A stretch of 37,803 bases of DNA from Vicinamibacterales bacterium (lineage in GTDB: Bacteria; Acidobacteriota; Vicinamibacteria; Vicinamibacterales; JAMQPK01). The notes below the pieces were generated by a model. It made no database searches. It had not been told where the DNA came from and saw only the letters and a list, made by a program, of their open reading frames with translations. Both the position numbers and the translations under genes were made by a program. The stretch spans positions 1 through 37,803 of the forward strand of contig JAMQPK010000108.1 in NCBI GenBank assembly GCA_023717525.1. The letters run 5' to 3'. Below, piece after piece: positions 1 through 9,628 of the stretch (its first letter is position 1; each line of letters starts with the position of its first letter).

Positions 1-1
1 G

Positions 2-1384
2 ACGCCGTACTCAGAGGCGACGACTCGCTACCTGCTGCGGCATCCCCTCAGCTCGTCGCTGCCGCGCAAGTTCAAGATTGCGTTCGAGGGCTGTGCCGAC
101 GAAGACCACGCGCTGCTCGGTATGCACGATCTCGGCTACCGCGCGCAAATGAAGGACGGAAAACGCGGCTTCCGCGTCGTCATCGGCGGCGGCACGGCGA
201 TTATGGTGAAGTCTGCGCAGACAGTGCACGACTTCCTTCCGGCGTCCGAGATCTTCAACGTCGCCGAAGCCGTTATTCGCGTGTTCCATAAGTTCGGCGA
301 CTACAAGCACAAGCAGGCCAACCGCCTGAAGTTCCTCATCAGGTCGCTCGGGTGGGATCGCTTCCTCGACGAATATCAGAAGGCGCTCGCGGAATTCCGG
401 GCGCAGGGCGGCGCGTCGCTGCCGTTCGATCCGGAACGGCCTCCGGTGGAGAACGCACCGGCGTGGAAGCGCGTGGATTCGCCGCCGATTCTCGAGACCG
501 TCTCACGGGCGACCAGCTCGAACGTGATCGGTCCCGGCATCGTGCCCCAGGTTCGACCCATGCTGCCGACGATGAATGGCGACTACTCGCACTGGCTGAG
601 CACGAACGTGCGCAAGCAGAAGCAGGCGGGGTACTTCCTGGTAACTGCCACGATTCCCCTGGGCGATTTCACCAGTCAGCAGATGAGAATCCTCGGCGAT
701 CTGTCGGCGTCCTTCGCCGACGGCACCATTCGCGTGACGGCGGAGCAGGACCTCGTCTTCAGGTGGGTCCCGGCCGACGCCGTCCCAGAGCTGTACCGCC
801 ACCTGGCTGCCGCGGGCATGGGTCTTCCCGATGCCGGCACGATTGCCGACGTCACCAGTTGTCCCGGCGCCGAATCGTGCAAGCTCGCGGTTACGCAGTC
901 GCGCGGCCTTGGGAAGTATCTCGGCGATCATCTGCGCGAGCACCCCGAGCTCGTGAAGGCGGCGCCCGATCTGCAAATCAAGATCAGCGGGTGTCCGAAC
1001 GGCTGCGGCCGCAATCACATTGCCGGCCTCGGTTTTCAGGGAAGCGTGCGGAAGCTCGGCGGCAAGGCCGTGCCGCAATACTTCGTGACGGTCGGCGGCG
1101 GTCCGGAAGGCGACGGCGTACGGTTCGCCAGGCTTGCGGCCAAGATTCCCGCGCGCCGGATGCGGGACGCGGTCGAGCGGCTGGTCACGCTCTACGGACA
1201 AGAACGTCAGCAGGACGAATCGGCGACGAGCTTCTTCATGCGTGTCGATCTCGACCGCGTGAAGGCGGTGCTGGCCGATCTCGAGAAGATGACGCTGGAC
1301 GCCGCGGCCGCGGACGACTACGTCGACCTGGCCGAAACCTCAGAATTCAAGCCGGAAATCCAAGAAGGCGAGTGCTCGGCGTAA
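2..1384 (+). CDS. Nitrite/sulfite reductase, siroheme/4Fe-4S (5' partial)
   Basis: The reading frame is open from base 2, so the gene continues upstream; the ATG at 122 is internal, because the residues before it (LPRKFKIAFEGC) match the conserved core of this family. The visible 460 residues carry the siroheme/4Fe-4S cysteines: CPGAESC (first Cys codon at 860) and CPNGC (992-1006), in the C-x5-C...C-x3-C pattern. Family members are cytoplasmic and use six electrons, usually from ferredoxin, to reduce nitrite to ammonium or sulfite to sulfide. Sequence alone does not separate the two substrates. The downstream gltB-gltD pair favours a role in nitrite assimilation (inference). The C-terminus is acidic and ends in ECSA. 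The family call is firm; the substrate is not. Confidence 0.9.
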   Translation, partial: TPYSEATTRYLLRHPLSSSLPRKFKIAFEGCADEDHALLGMHDLGYRAQMKDGKRGFRVVIGGGTAIMVKSAQTVHDFLPASEIFNVAEAVIRVFHKFGDYKHKQANRLKFLIRSLGWDRFLDEYQKALAEFRAQGGASLPFDPERPPVENAPAWKRVDSPPILETVSRATSSNVIGPGIVPQVRPMLPTMNGDYSHWLSTNVRKQKQAGYFLVTATIPLGDFTSQQMRILGDLSASFADGTIRVTAEQDLVFRWVPADAVPELYRHLAAAGMGLPDAGTIADVTSCPGAESCKLAVTQSRGLGKYLGDHLREHPELVKAAPDLQIKISGCPNGCGRNHIAGLGFQGSVRKLGGKAVPQYFVTVGGGPEGDGVRFARLAAKIPARRMRDAVERLVTLYGQERQQDESATSFFMRVDLDRVKAVLADLEKMTLDAAAADDYVDLAETSEFKPEIQEGECSA

Positions 1385-1391
1385 GCATCCG

Positions 1392-1461
1392 AGGCTCTGG
1401 GCTTTAGGCTTTTGGCTCTTGGCCTGGCCCAAAGCCCTAAGTCTAGTGCCATAAGCCCCTT
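1392..1461. repeat. Heptamer array with inverted halves, upstream of gltB
   Basis: Ten 7-nt units follow each other in exact phase. The first four are of type RGGCTYT or TGGCTCT (1392-1419), a joining unit lies at 1420-1426, and the last five are of type GCCCTAA/GCCATAA (1427-1461). The right half is roughly the reverse complement of the left; GGGCTTT (1399-1405) can pair with AAAGCCC (1431-1437). It fills the start of the gap between the reductase gene and gltB. It may act as a terminator-like hairpin, but there is no T-tract directly after the stem. Confidence 0.75.
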
Positions 1462-1541
1462 ATCATCTCAAAAACAGATAGATGAAATTTGCAGATTGTA
1501 TTTTACTTATGGACAAGAGTACCCGATAACTACTCCTTCGC
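1462..1541 (+). promoter_or_regulatory. AT-rich leader of gltB, probable promoter region
   Basis: Between the heptamer array and the gltB ATG lies a markedly AT-rich stretch (about 1462-1515, with A-runs and TATTTTACTTAT) in an otherwise GC-rich window. This suggests that gltB has its own promoter. I could not fit a convincing -35/-10 pair, and no sigma-54 TGGC-N7-TTGC element is present. No strong Shine-Dalgarno sequence precedes the ATG. Confidence 0.3.
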
Positions 1542-4500
1542 ATGGAACGCGCCCCCGGTTGTCCTCCGCCTCAGGGACTCTATGATCCCGCTCACGAGCA
1601 CGACGCCTGCGGCGTCGGGTTCGTCGTGCACGTCAAAGGTGTGCGGTCGCACGCCATCGTCAGTCAGGCGCTCCAGGTGCTCGTTAATCTCCTGCACCGC
1701 GGTGCCTGCGGCTGCGAGGTCAACACCGGCGACGGCGCCGGCATCCTCATTCAGATGCCGGACAAGTTTCTCCGCAAAGAGGCGCGGAGTCTGGGCTTCA
1801 CGCTGCCGCCCGAAGGCGAGTACGGCGTCGGCAGCATCTTTTTCCCGCGCGACAACGACGCGCGAGCCACGATCGAAGCGCTCATCGAGCAGATTGTGCA
1901 GGAGGAAGGGCAGAGCGTCATCGCGTGGCGCGACATGCCGACCGACGATCGGCTCGTCGGCGCCTCTGCCGCGGCGGTTGAGCCGTACTTCAAGCAGATT
2001 TTCATTGCGCGAGCCGGCGGTCTCGATCGCCGCGCGTTCGAGCGCAAGCTCTATGTGATCCGCAAGAGGATCGAGCACGCCGTCGACAAGCTGCCCGTGT
2101 CGAGCGACGACAAGAAGTATTTCTATATCCCGAGTCTTTCGGCAAACACGCTGATTTACAAGGGCATGCTGATCGCCGATCAGATCGAGACGATGTTTCC
2201 CGATCTGGTCGATCCCGATGTCGAATCGGCGCTTGCCCTGGTGCATCAGCGGTTCAGCACGAACACGTTTCCGTCGTGGCCGCTTGCCCACCCGTACCGC
2301 TACGTGGCGCACAACGGAGAGATCAACACGCTGCGCGGCAACATCAACTGGATGCACGCGCGCGAAGCGATGTGCGAGTCCGATCTGCTCGGAGACGACC
2401 TCAAGAAGATTCTGCCGGTCATCCGCGAAGGCGGCAGCGATACCGCGACGTTCGACAACGTGCTCGAGTTTCTGGTCATGACCGGACGCTCGCTGCCGCA
2501 TGCCGTGCTGATGATGATTCCGGAACCGTGGAGCGGCGACCTGCACATGTCGGCCGAGCGGAAAGCGTTCTACGAGTATCACGCCACGATGATGGAGCCG
2601 TGGGACGGGCCGGCATCGATCGCATTCACCGATGGCAAGGTCATTGGGGCTGTACTCGATCGCAACGGGCTGCGCCCGTCGCGTTACTACGTGACGAAGG
2701 ACGATCTCGTCATCATGGCGTCGGAAGTCGGCGTGCTCGATATTCCGCCCGAGAACATCCTGCTGAAGGAGCGCCTGCACCCCGGCCGCATCTTCCTCGT
2801 GGATACCGAGCAAGGGCGCATCATCGCCGACGAGGAAATCAAGCGCGAGCTGGCGTCCGCGCAGCCGTATGGCGACTGGCTGAGCTCGCAGATGGTCGCT
2901 CTGGAGGATCTGGCGAACGCGCCGCTGCTGCCGCCGCCCGATCACGAGACGGTCCTGAACCGGCAGCGTACCTTCGGCTACACGCTGGAGGACCTGCGGA
3001 TTCTCATTGCGCCCATGGCGACGGGCGGCGAGGAAGCGATCGGCTCGATGGGCACCGACACGGCGCTTGCCGTGCTGTCCGATCGTCCGCGGCTGCTCTA
3101 CGACTATTTCACGCAACTCTTTGCGCAGGTCACCAACCCGCCGCTCGATGCCATCCGCGAGGAGTTGGTGACGTCGATGGGCTCGACGATCGGACCAGAG
3201 CGCAATCTGTTGAATCCGGAACCGGAATCGGCCCGTCAGATCAAGATCAAGTCGGCCATCGTCAACAACGAGGAGATGGCCAAGCTTCGCCACGTCGACG
3301 AGCGCGGCTTCCGATCCATCACGATTCCGATGCTCTACGACGCGAAGGCAGGCGGGCGCGGCCTGGCGCGCGCGCTCGAGGACATCCAGAAGCGCGCCGG
3401 CGAGGCCGTCGACGAGGGCTGCACGATCCTCATCCTGTCGGACCGCGGCGTCAACTTCAAGCTTGCGCCGATTCCCAGCTTGCTGGCGACTGCCGCCATG
3501 CATCATCACCTGGTGCGCGAGGGCACGCGCAACCGGGCCGCGCTCGTCATCGAGAGCGGCGACGCGCGGGAAGTGCATCACCTGGCGCTGCTGATTGGCT
3601 ACGGCGCCGGCGCGGTGAATCCGTATCTGGCGTTCGAAACGCTCGACGACATGATCCGGCAGAAGATGCTCGTTGGAATCACGCACGAGAAGGCGATCTA
3701 CAACTACATCAAGGCGCTGAATAAGGGCGTGTTGAAGGTGATGTCCAAGATGGGCATCTCCACGCTGCAGAGCTATCGCGGTGCGCAGATTTTCGAAGCT
3801 GTCGGACTTGAAAAGGCATTCATCGATCGCTATTTCACGCACACGGCATCCCGCATTGGCGGTGTCGGCATCGATGCCATCGCGGAAGAAGTGAGCCGGC
3901 GGCACGAGCTGGCATTTCCGGAGCGCCCGGTTGCGGATCCCGATCTCGACGAAGGTGGAGAGTATCAGTGGCGGCGCGACGGGGAGTTCCACCTGTTCAA
4001 CCCCGACACCGTCTTCAAGCTGCAGCACGCGACACGCAGCAACCAGTACAAGGTTTACAAGGAATACACGCAGGCGGTCAACGACCAGAACAAGCGGCGC
4101 GCGACCCTGCGCGGCCTGTTCGAGTTGAAGCTCGCCAGGACGCCCGTGCCGCTCGAGGAAGTGGAACCGGCGGCGGCGATTCTGAAGCGCTTCGCGACCG
4201 GCGCGATGTCGTACGGATCGATCAGCCAAGAGGCCCACGAGACGCTCGCGATCGCCATGAACCGGCTCGGCGGGAAGTCGAATACCGGCGAGGGCGGAGA
4301 GGATCCCGCTCGTTACGTGCCGGATGCCAACGGCGATTCGCGCAAGAGCGCGATCAAGCAGGTGGCGTCGGCGCGGTTCGGGGTGACCAGTGAGTATCTG
4401 GTGAACGCCGACGATCTGCAGATCAAGATGGCGCAAGGCGCCAAACCAGGTGAAGGCGGGCAGTTGCCGGGGCACAAGGTCTACCCCTGGATTGCCAAGG

Positions 4501-6098
4501 TGAGGCACGCGACGCCGGGCGTCGGCCTGATCTCGCCGCCGCCACACCACGACATCTACTCGATCGAGGATCTGGCGCAGCTGATTTTCGACTTGAAGAA
4601 TGCCAACCGGCGGGCGCGCGTGCACGTGAAGCTGGTTGCCGAAGTCGGCGTCGGCACCGTTGCGGCCGGCGTGGCCAAGGCGCATTCCGACGTCGTGCTC
4701 ATCTCGGGCCACGACGGTGGAACCGGCGCATCACCTTTGACGAGCTTGAAGCATGCCGGTGTGCCGTGGGAACTCGGCCTGGCAGAGACGCAGCAGGTGC
4801 TGGTGCTGAACAACCTGCGCGATCGCATCGTCGTGCAGGTCGACGGCCAGATGAAGACCGGCCGCGATGTCGTGATTGCGGCGCTGCTCGGTGCCGAGGA
4901 GTTCGGGTTTGCGACGGCGCCGCTCGTCGTGATGGGATGCGTCATGATGCGCGTCTGCCATCTCAACACCTGTCCCGTTGGCGTTGCGACGCAGGATCCC
5001 GAGCTGCGCAAGCTGTTCTCCGGAACCCCGGAACTGGTGGAGAACTTCTTCCGCTTCGTGGCGGAAGATGTGCGCGAAATCATGGCTCAGCTGGGCTTCC
5101 GGACGATCGACGAGATGATCGGACGCGTCGATCGTATCGACGTCAAGCCGGCTCTCGATCATTGGAAGGCCGCCGGCCTCGATCTTTCGCAGATTCTCTA
5201 CAAGCCCGTCGTGGCGCCGACCGTAGCCCAGCGTTGTGTGCGTCAACAGGATCACGGCCTCGAGAAGGCGCTCGACAACACACTGCTCACGCTCGCGGCC
5301 GATGCGTTGAGTGACGGGAAGGCCGTGAACATCAGCCTGCCGATTCGCAATGTGAACCGGACGGTGGGCACAATCCTCGGTTCCGAAGTGACGCGTGCGT
5401 ACGGCGCCGCCGGCTTGCCCGATCACACGATTGCGATCAAGTTCACCGGGTCGGCCGGCCAGAGCTTCGGTGCGTTCCTGCCGCGCGGCATCACGATGAC
5501 GCTCGAAGGCGATGCCAACGACTACTGGGGCAAGGGGCTGTCAGGCGGGATCATTGCCGTGTTTCCGCCCGCGCGGGCGACGTTCGTGCCCGAGGACAAC
5601 ATCATTGTCGGTAACGTCACGCTGTATGGCGCCACGAGCGGCGAGGCGTACGTGCGCGGCGTTGCCGGCGAGCGATTTGCCGTCCGCAACAGCGGCGCGC
5701 GCACGGTCGTGGAAGGCGTCGGCGATCACGGCTGCGAGTACATGACGGGCGGCCGGGTCGTTGTGCTCGGTGAGACCGGGCGGAACTTCGCTGCCGGCAT
5801 GAGCGGCGGCATCGCGTATGTTCTCGATCGATCTGGCCGGTTTGCCCAGAACTGCAACGTCGGGATGGTCGACCTCGACGTGCTCGCCGACGATGACTGG
5901 GAGACGGTGCGCGAGATGATTGCCAAGCACATCGCGTTCACGAAGAGCGCTTACGCGGCGAAAATTCTCGACACGCTCGCGGCACAGCCGTTCGTGAAGG
6001 TGATGCCGCGCGACTTCAAGCGCGTGCAGTTGGCCGAGGCGAAGGCGCGGGCGGAGCAGCGCGAGCCTGAGTTCTCCGAACTCGTGGGAGCGGGATAG
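1542..6098 (+). CDS. gltB: Glutamate synthase (GOGAT) large subunit
   Basis: This 1518-residue cytoplasmic enzyme transfers the glutamine amide nitrogen to 2-oxoglutarate to give glutamate, working with GltD. The N-terminal class II glutaminase domain has its nucleophile at Cys23 in HDACGVGF, after a short propeptide as is usual in this family. The central and FMN-binding synthase domains follow. The 3Fe-4S cluster ligands are Cys1133, Cys1139 and Cys1144 (C-x5-C-x4-C, ending TCPVGVATQ). The Gly-rich C-terminal GXGXG beta-helix domain occupies about 1250-1480. Length matches the bacterial family (about 1500). The ATG at 1542 is chosen because it leaves a propeptide of normal size. gltD follows after a 109-nt gap holding a repeat array, so the two are probably co-transcribed. 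Confidence 0.97.
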   Translation: MERAPGCPPPQGLYDPAHEHDACGVGFVVHVKGVRSHAIVSQALQVLVNLLHRGACGCEVNTGDGAGILIQMPDKFLRKEARSLGFTLPPEGEYGVGSIFFPRDNDARATIEALIEQIVQEEGQSVIAWRDMPTDDRLVGASAAAVEPYFKQIFIARAGGLDRRAFERKLYVIRKRIEHAVDKLPVSSDDKKYFYIPSLSANTLIYKGMLIADQIETMFPDLVDPDVESALALVHQRFSTNTFPSWPLAHPYRYVAHNGEINTLRGNINWMHAREAMCESDLLGDDLKKILPVIREGGSDTATFDNVLEFLVMTGRSLPHAVLMMIPEPWSGDLHMSAERKAFYEYHATMMEPWDGPASIAFTDGKVIGAVLDRNGLRPSRYYVTKDDLVIMASEVGVLDIPPENILLKERLHPGRIFLVDTEQGRIIADEEIKRELASAQPYGDWLSSQMVALEDLANAPLLPPPDHETVLNRQRTFGYTLEDLRILIAPMATGGEEAIGSMGTDTALAVLSDRPRLLYDYFTQLFAQVTNPPLDAIREELVTSMGSTIGPERNLLNPEPESARQIKIKSAIVNNEEMAKLRHVDERGFRSITIPMLYDAKAGGRGLARALEDIQKRAGEAVDEGCTILILSDRGVNFKLAPIPSLLATAAMHHHLVREGTRNRAALVIESGDAREVHHLALLIGYGAGAVNPYLAFETLDDMIRQKMLVGITHEKAIYNYIKALNKGVLKVMSKMGISTLQSYRGAQIFEAVGLEKAFIDRYFTHTASRIGGVGIDAIAEEVSRRHELAFPERPVADPDLDEGGEYQWRRDGEFHLFNPDTVFKLQHATRSNQYKVYKEYTQAVNDQNKRRATLRGLFELKLARTPVPLEEVEPAAAILKRFATGAMSYGSISQEAHETLAIAMNRLGGKSNTGEGGEDPARYVPDANGDSRKSAIKQVASARFGVTSEYLVNADDLQIKMAQGAKPGEGGQLPGHKVYPWIAKVRHATPGVGLISPPPHHDIYSIEDLAQLIFDLKNANRRARVHVKLVAEVGVGTVAAGVAKAHSDVVLISGHDGGTGASPLTSLKHAGVPWELGLAETQQVLVLNNLRDRIVVQVDGQMKTGRDVVIAALLGAEEFGFATAPLVVMGCVMMRVCHLNTCPVGVATQDPELRKLFSGTPELVENFFRFVAEDVREIMAQLGFRTIDEMIGRVDRIDVKPALDHWKAAGLDLSQILYKPVVAPTVAQRCVRQQDHGLEKALDNTLLTLAADALSDGKAVNISLPIRNVNRTVGTILGSEVTRAYGAAGLPDHTIAIKFTGSAGQSFGAFLPRGITMTLEGDANDYWGKGLSGGIIAVFPPARATFVPEDNIIVGNVTLYGATSGEAYVRGVAGERFAVRNSGARTVVEGVGDHGCEYMTGGRVVVLGETGRNFAAGMSGGIAYVLDRSGRFAQNCNVGMVDLDVLADDDWETVREMIAKHIAFTKSAYAAKILDTLAAQPFVKVMPRDFKRVQLAEAKARAEQREPEFSELVGAG

Positions 6099-6101
6099 AG
6101 C

Positions 6102-6205
6102 ATTGGAGATTGGGTGATAGGTGATGTGGTGATTTGGATGTGGTGATTGAGGTCGTGCGATTGCCGTCCTATCACCCATTCACCAATCACCCAATCGCCG
6201 ATTGA
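6102..6205. repeat. Heptamer-type array with inverted arms between gltB and gltD
   Basis: Imperfect 7-8 nt units of the ATTGGGT/GATAGGT/GATTTGG type run from 6102 to 6150. Complementary units of the ATCACCC/ACCAATC type run from 6168 to about 6205. TGGGTGATAGG (6111-6121) is perfectly complementary to CCTATCACCCA (6168-6178), extending to 14 bp with one mismatch. The array fills almost the whole gltB-gltD gap and reaches the gltD start, leaving no recognisable Shine-Dalgarno sequence. The same words, inverted, recur at 18878-18926. Confidence 0.75.
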
Positions 6206-6207
6206 TT

Positions 6208-7656
6208 ATGGGTAAACCGACAGGATTCATCGAGATTCATCGCAAGAAAGCGCCGACACGTCCTGTCGCCGAACGGCTGAAGGACTGGGGAGAGGTGTAC
6301 CTGCCCTATCCCCAGGAGGAACTGCAGAAGCAAGGCGCTCGCTGCATGGATTGCGGCATCCCGTTTTGTCATCAGGGGTGCCCGCTCGGCAACCTGATTC
6401 CCGACTGGAACGATCTCGTTTACCGCGATCGCTGGGCGACGGCGATCGATCGCCTGCATGCGACGAACAACTTTCCGGAGTTCACCGGACGGTTGTGTCC
6501 GGCACCCTGTGAAGGGTCGTGCGTACTCGGCATCAACGACGATCCGGTCACCATCAAGTCCATCGAGGTGGCCATCATCGAGCGGGCGTTCGAGGAGGGC
6601 TGGGTGAGGCCGTCCCCCGTCCTGATCCGGACGGGAAAGCGCGTGGCCGTGATTGGGTCGGGCCCGGCCGGCCTGGCGGCGGCCGATCAGCTGAATCGCG
6701 CGGGTCATCTCGTCACCGTGTTCGAGAAATCCGATCGCATCGGAGGGCTGCTGCGCTACGGCATTCCTGAATTCAAGATGGAGAAGAAGTTTCTCGACCG
6801 TCGCCTCGACCTCATGAAGGCCGAAGGGGTCGAGTTCCGCACCAGCGTGAACGTGGGCGTCGATGTGACAGCCGCGCAGCTCACGAAGGCGCACGACGCC
6901 GTCGTGCTGGCCGGCGGTGCAGGCCAGCCGCGCGATTTACCCGCGCCCGGCCGCGAGCTCAAGGGCATTCATTTCGCAATGGAGTACCTGACGCTGTCGA
7001 ACAAGCGGGTTGAAGGCGACGCCATTCCCGACGATCAGTTCATCAGCGCGAAGGGCAAGCGTGTCGTGATCATCGGCGGCGGCGACACCGGCGCCGATTG
7101 TCTGGGCACGGTGCATCGCCAGGGGGCGTTGTCCGTGCACCAGTTCGAGCTGCTGCCAAGGCCGCCGGATACGCGAGCCACTGACAACCCGTGGCCGCTC
7201 TGGCCGAACGTATTTCGGGTGTCCACCGCGCACGAGGAAGGTGGCGAGCGCGTGTACTCGGTGTTGACGCAGCGATTCAGCGGCGACGATCATGGACGCG
7301 TAAAGAAGCTCCACGGTTCGAAGGTCGAGCTTGTTCGCAAGGACGGCAAGATGTCGTTCGAGCCGGTGCCCGGGAGTGAGTTCGAGATGGACGTCGATCT
7401 TGTACTGCTCGCGATGGGGTTTCTCGGGCCCGAGCGTCTGGGCCTGCTGGCCGACTTCGGCGTGAAACTGACCGATCGCGGCAACGTGGCTCGCGACGAG
7501 CACTGGATGACGAACGTCCCCGGCGTGTTCACAGCCGGCGACATGCAGCGCGGCCAGTCGCTTATCGTGTGGGCGATTGCCGAGGGCCGCAGCGCCGCGC
7601 GCGCCGTCGATCTGTTCCTGATGGGCAAATCGGACCTGCCCGCCCCACTCGCGTAG
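6208..7656 (+). CDS. gltD: Glutamate synthase small subunit (FAD, NADPH, 2x 4Fe-4S)
   Basis: GltD oxidises NADPH and passes electrons through FAD and two 4Fe-4S clusters to GltB. The N-terminal ferredoxin-like domain has the Cys cluster C46-x2-C49-x4-C54-x3-C58 and a second CPAPCEGSC cluster. The FAD-binding dinucleotide fold begins at [14 protein letters not shown], and the NADPH fold at [13 protein letters not shown]. The C-terminal GVFTAGD motif completes the FAD site. I start at ATG 6208, giving 482 residues that begin MGKPTGF as in homologues; a TTG at 6202 is also in frame. No clear ribosome-binding site precedes it, since the heptamer array runs up to the start, so translation may depend on gltB coupling or RNA structure (inference). 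Confidence 0.96.
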   Translation: MGKPTGFIEIHRKKAPTRPVAERLKDWGEVYLPYPQEELQKQGARCMDCGIPFCHQGCPLGNLIPDWNDLVYRDRWATAIDRLHATNNFPEFTGRLCPAPCEGSCVLGINDDPVTIKSIEVAIIERAFEEGWVRPSPVLIRTGKRVAVIGSGPAGLAAADQLNRAGHLVTVFEKSDRIGGLLRYGIPEFKMEKKFLDRRLDLMKAEGVEFRTSVNVGVDVTAAQLTKAHDAVVLAGGAGQPRDLPAPGRELKGIHFAMEYLTLSNKRVEGDAIPDDQFISAKGKRVVIIGGGDTGADCLGTVHRQGALSVHQFELLPRPPDTRATDNPWPLWPNVFRVSTAHEEGGERVYSVLTQRFSGDDHGRVKKLHGSKVELVRKDGKMSFEPVPGSEFEMDVDLVLLAMGFLGPERLGLLADFGVKLTDRGNVARDEHWMTNVPGVFTAGDMQRGQSLIVWAIAEGRSAARAVDLFLMGKSDLPAPLA

Positions 7657-7748
7657 GATTCCTATTTCTTTGCTTTTCTGCCACGTGTGCCTCTGCGTCC
7701 CTCGGTGGGTAACGTGATACCATCCACGCCATTCTTCAGGAGGATCCG

Positions 7749-8249
7749 ATGAAATCCCTGTCCAGAATCGTTGTCCTGATGCTCGCGGGCTGTGGAGTGG
7801 TGTTTGCCCAGCAGAAGCCCGTTCCGACAGGGCAGATGTCGAATCCGTACGGCCCGCCCGTCACGCTCGAAGCAGCCAGGAAGATCGCCCAGCCGGCGAT
7901 TGCGGAGGCGCGCAAGAACGGCTGGACAATGGCCGTGGCGATTGTCGACCCGGCCGGCGACCTCGTGTATTTCGAGCGGATGGATAACACGCAGCTTGGC
8001 AGCGTGAATACGGCCATCGCAAAAGCACGATCGGCTGCGCGCTTCAAACGGCCGACGAAGGCTTTTCAGGACATGGTCGCGTCGGGTGGCGAAGGCTTGC
8101 GGGCCCTCGGCCTCGATGGCGCCATTGTCGTCGAAGGCGGCATACCGCTCGTGATGGACGGCAAGATCGTCGGCGCCATCGGCACGTCGGGCGGCACGTC
8201 GGCGCAGGACGGACAGTGCGCCAAGGCAGCCGCCGATCTCGTCAAGTAA
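7749..8249 (+). CDS. Exported GlcG/HbpS-family (DUF336) protein
   Basis: The 166-residue product has a signal peptide (about residues 1-20, ending GVVFAQ) and then the GlcG/HbpS fold. Visible family features are an N-terminal helix (AARKIAQPAIAEARKNG), the strand-turn AVAIVDPAGDLVYFERMD, the AKARSAARFKRPT segment and the glycine-rich end GAIGTSGGTSAQDGQCAKAA. HbpS members bind haem; the role of most GlcG proteins is unknown. The ATG is preceded by AGGAGG (7739-7744) at good spacing. It appears monocistronic, with its own upstream gap of 92 nt and a repeat array after the stop. Confidence 0.88.
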   Translation: MKSLSRIVVLMLAGCGVVFAQQKPVPTGQMSNPYGPPVTLEAARKIAQPAIAEARKNGWTMAVAIVDPAGDLVYFERMDNTQLGSVNTAIAKARSAARFKRPTKAFQDMVASGGEGLRALGLDGAIVVEGGIPLVMDGKIVGAIGTSGGTSAQDGQCAKAAADLVK

Positions 8250-8259
8250 CCTTCGGAGT

Positions 8260-8333
8260 CGTTAGTCGTTGGTCGTTGGTCATTAGTCCTGGTCGTTGGT
8301 CTCAGTCGTTGGTCGTTAGTCGTCGTCGTTAGT
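8260..8333. repeat. Heptamer array, word CGTTRGT
   Basis: Units CGTTAGT and CGTTGGT repeat about eleven times with a 7-nt period that slips to 6 nt at three places (near 8088+200, 8301 and 8321). The array begins ten bases after the stop of the GlcG-like gene and runs directly into a second array with a different word. It has no reading frame of interest. Confidence 0.8.
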
Positions 8334-8335
8334 CG

Positions 8336-8419
8336 GACGATCGACGATGGACGTTCGACGATCGACGATGGACGATCGACGATGGACGATCGACGATGGA
8401 CGATCGACGATGGACATTC
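8336..8419. repeat. Heptamer array, word GACGATS, 12 units
   Basis: Twelve contiguous 7-nt units in perfect phase, alternating GACGATC and GACGATG with two variants (GACGTTC, GACATTC). The alternation gives an apparent 14-nt tandem repeat. Together with the preceding CGTTRGT array it fills 8260-8419 of the 379-nt gap between 8249 and 8629. The remainder (8420-8628) shows no recognisable gene; it presumably holds the promoter of the next gene. Confidence 0.85.
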
Positions 8420-8628
8420 ACGTTCCGCCGCGCCTTCGCAGCCCACATTCGTGTTGATCCCTGTTTCGTGTACCCGTTAAATCCCCAGCAGTTTCCCCTG
8501 GAGTTCGCTGGCGCTGTCCTTGCTCACCGAACTCGTGTGTCGCGCGCGTGTCTTACGCGACGCTCGTCACATCGACGCCTGGTCGATACACGGCCATGCG
8601 ACGCTGTTCCGCAGGGGAGGACTTTTAC

Positions 8629-9162
8629 ATGGGGATCGAACTCAGGGGTGCAATCGCGGCGTGCCTTACCGTCATCATCTTCGGCGTTCATATCATCGCC
8701 AACGAAAATTCCGAACACTCGGAAGCGTGTGTACGCACGCTTCCGGCCAACATCCAACTCTCGCGCGAGCTCGGGCGCTCGCTCGAGAGAATCTATCAAG
8801 GTTCCGCGACGTTCCGCGCACAATGCGACCGGATCGCCGCGGCGGAAATGCTGTCGGTTCAACTACGGTTTGATCCGCACATCCCGCGTTCCTGCCAGGC
8901 TTTTACTATTTTCGGCAAGAGAGGGCGCGAGCTGCATGCAGACGTCCATCTGCCCATGTCGGGCAGCTTGATGGCGCAGATCGTCGGACACGAGTTCGAG
9001 CACATCGTCGAGCAGATCGACGGCCTCGATCTGCGCTTGCTCGCGCGCATTCGAGGTACGGGTGTCTACCAGTCGTCGTTCGACGTGTTCGAGAGCGTCC
9101 GCGCGCAAAATGCGGGCAGGATCGTTGAGAAGGAGATGTTCGCGCCACGCCTGGCGGATTGA
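8629..9162 (+). CDS. Small exported/membrane-anchored protein with HExxH motif
   Basis: The 177-residue product begins with a hydrophobic segment (residues 6-22) that could be a signal anchor or signal peptide. It contains H121-E-F-E-H125, a match to the HExxH zinc-protease signature, followed by a conserved-looking VEQIDGLDLR. Two short Cys-containing stretches (ACVRTLP, PRSCQAF) could form a disulfide. I chose ATG 8629 because GGGGAGG lies 8 nt upstream; the frame is open back to 8548 but without support. A third zinc ligand could be the acidic residue in FDVFESVR downstream. It is a putative metalloprotease-like protein of unknown substrate. It converges with the minus-strand copper operon, 19 nt away. 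Confidence 0.65.
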   Translation: MGIELRGAIAACLTVIIFGVHIIANENSEHSEACVRTLPANIQLSRELGRSLERIYQGSATFRAQCDRIAAAEMLSVQLRFDPHIPRSCQAFTIFGKRGRELHADVHLPMSGSLMAQIVGHEFEHIVEQIDGLDLRLLARIRGTGVYQSSFDVFESVRAQNAGRIVEKEMFAPRLAD

Positions 9163-9181
9163 TACGGCGCGCTACGTTGCG

Positions 9182-9628
9182 CTACTTCTTTGGCGATGCA
9201 AGGGTGGTGACGGATGCCGGCCGGCGATCGCCTTCGACGCCGACCCAGTCGGCGCTCGTGCCGTCGGCGAATCGCTGATGCGCTTTCCACGCGATTTGCC
9301 GGCCCTGCGGATTTCTGGCGAAGAACACGAATTCGCCGACCTCACCCGCCCTGATCTCTTGCTTCCACGTGATGGCGACGATCCGATCGCCGTCCCGGCG
9401 GACGTCAGAAATGACGCCGCTGACAGCAAGAACCCCGCTGACGACGACATCGGCTGGAATGTCGAGCTCCACAGATGTTGTCGTGACCTTTCCTTCGGTG
9501 GGCACGCGAACCGTATAGCGCTCGGCGCCGCCTGCAGTCGACTCGCGTGGCCATACGGTGACGTGCGCCTGAAGGCTCGTTGCGTACGCAAGAATGACTG
9601 CAAGGAAGAGACTAGTGCTTCTGGCCAT
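9182..9628 (-). CDS. YcnI-like (DUF1775) periplasmic copper-binding protein
   Basis: The 148-residue product has a signal peptide ending SLQA, so the mature protein would start HVTVWP. This is the hallmark of YcnI-family proteins, in which the N-terminal His, with a nearby Glu and Trp, holds copper in a mono-histidine brace. A Glu and a Trp follow at the expected places (WPRES). The rest is an Ig-like beta-domain (ERYTVRVPTEGKVTTTSVELDIP...FVFFARNP). Start ATG 9628 is chosen for the GAGG six bases upstream; the in-frame ATG at 9634 has no spacing. It is the last gene of the minus-strand operon and overlaps the preceding gene by 17 nt. The role in copper storage or delivery is inferred from the family and neighbours. 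Confidence 0.85.
   Translation of the reverse strand: MARSTSLFLAVILAYATSLQAHVTVWPRESTAGGAERYTVRVPTEGKVTTTSVELDIPADVVVSGVLAVSGVISDVRRDGDRIVAITWKQEIRAGEVGEFVFFARNPQGRQIAWKAHQRFADGTSADWVGVEGDRRPASVTTLASPKK

Noticed and set aside
1480-1520. Sigma-54 promoter before gltB using TTGCA at 1489
   Set aside because: There is no TGGC or GG at the required distance upstream.
1530-4712. Long antisense open frame of 1060 codons opposite gltB
   Set aside because: It mirrors the codon pattern of gltB, lacks recognisable motifs and is rich in Arg and His as expected for a shadow frame in GC-rich DNA.
8336-8419. Possible CRISPR array
   Set aside because: The units are 7 nt, contiguous, with no spacers and no cas genes; this is a tandem array.
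8396-8971. Open frame covering the repeat and the HExxH gene region
   Set aside because: It starts in the repeat and overlaps the better supported gene at 8629 in another frame; no motif is seen.
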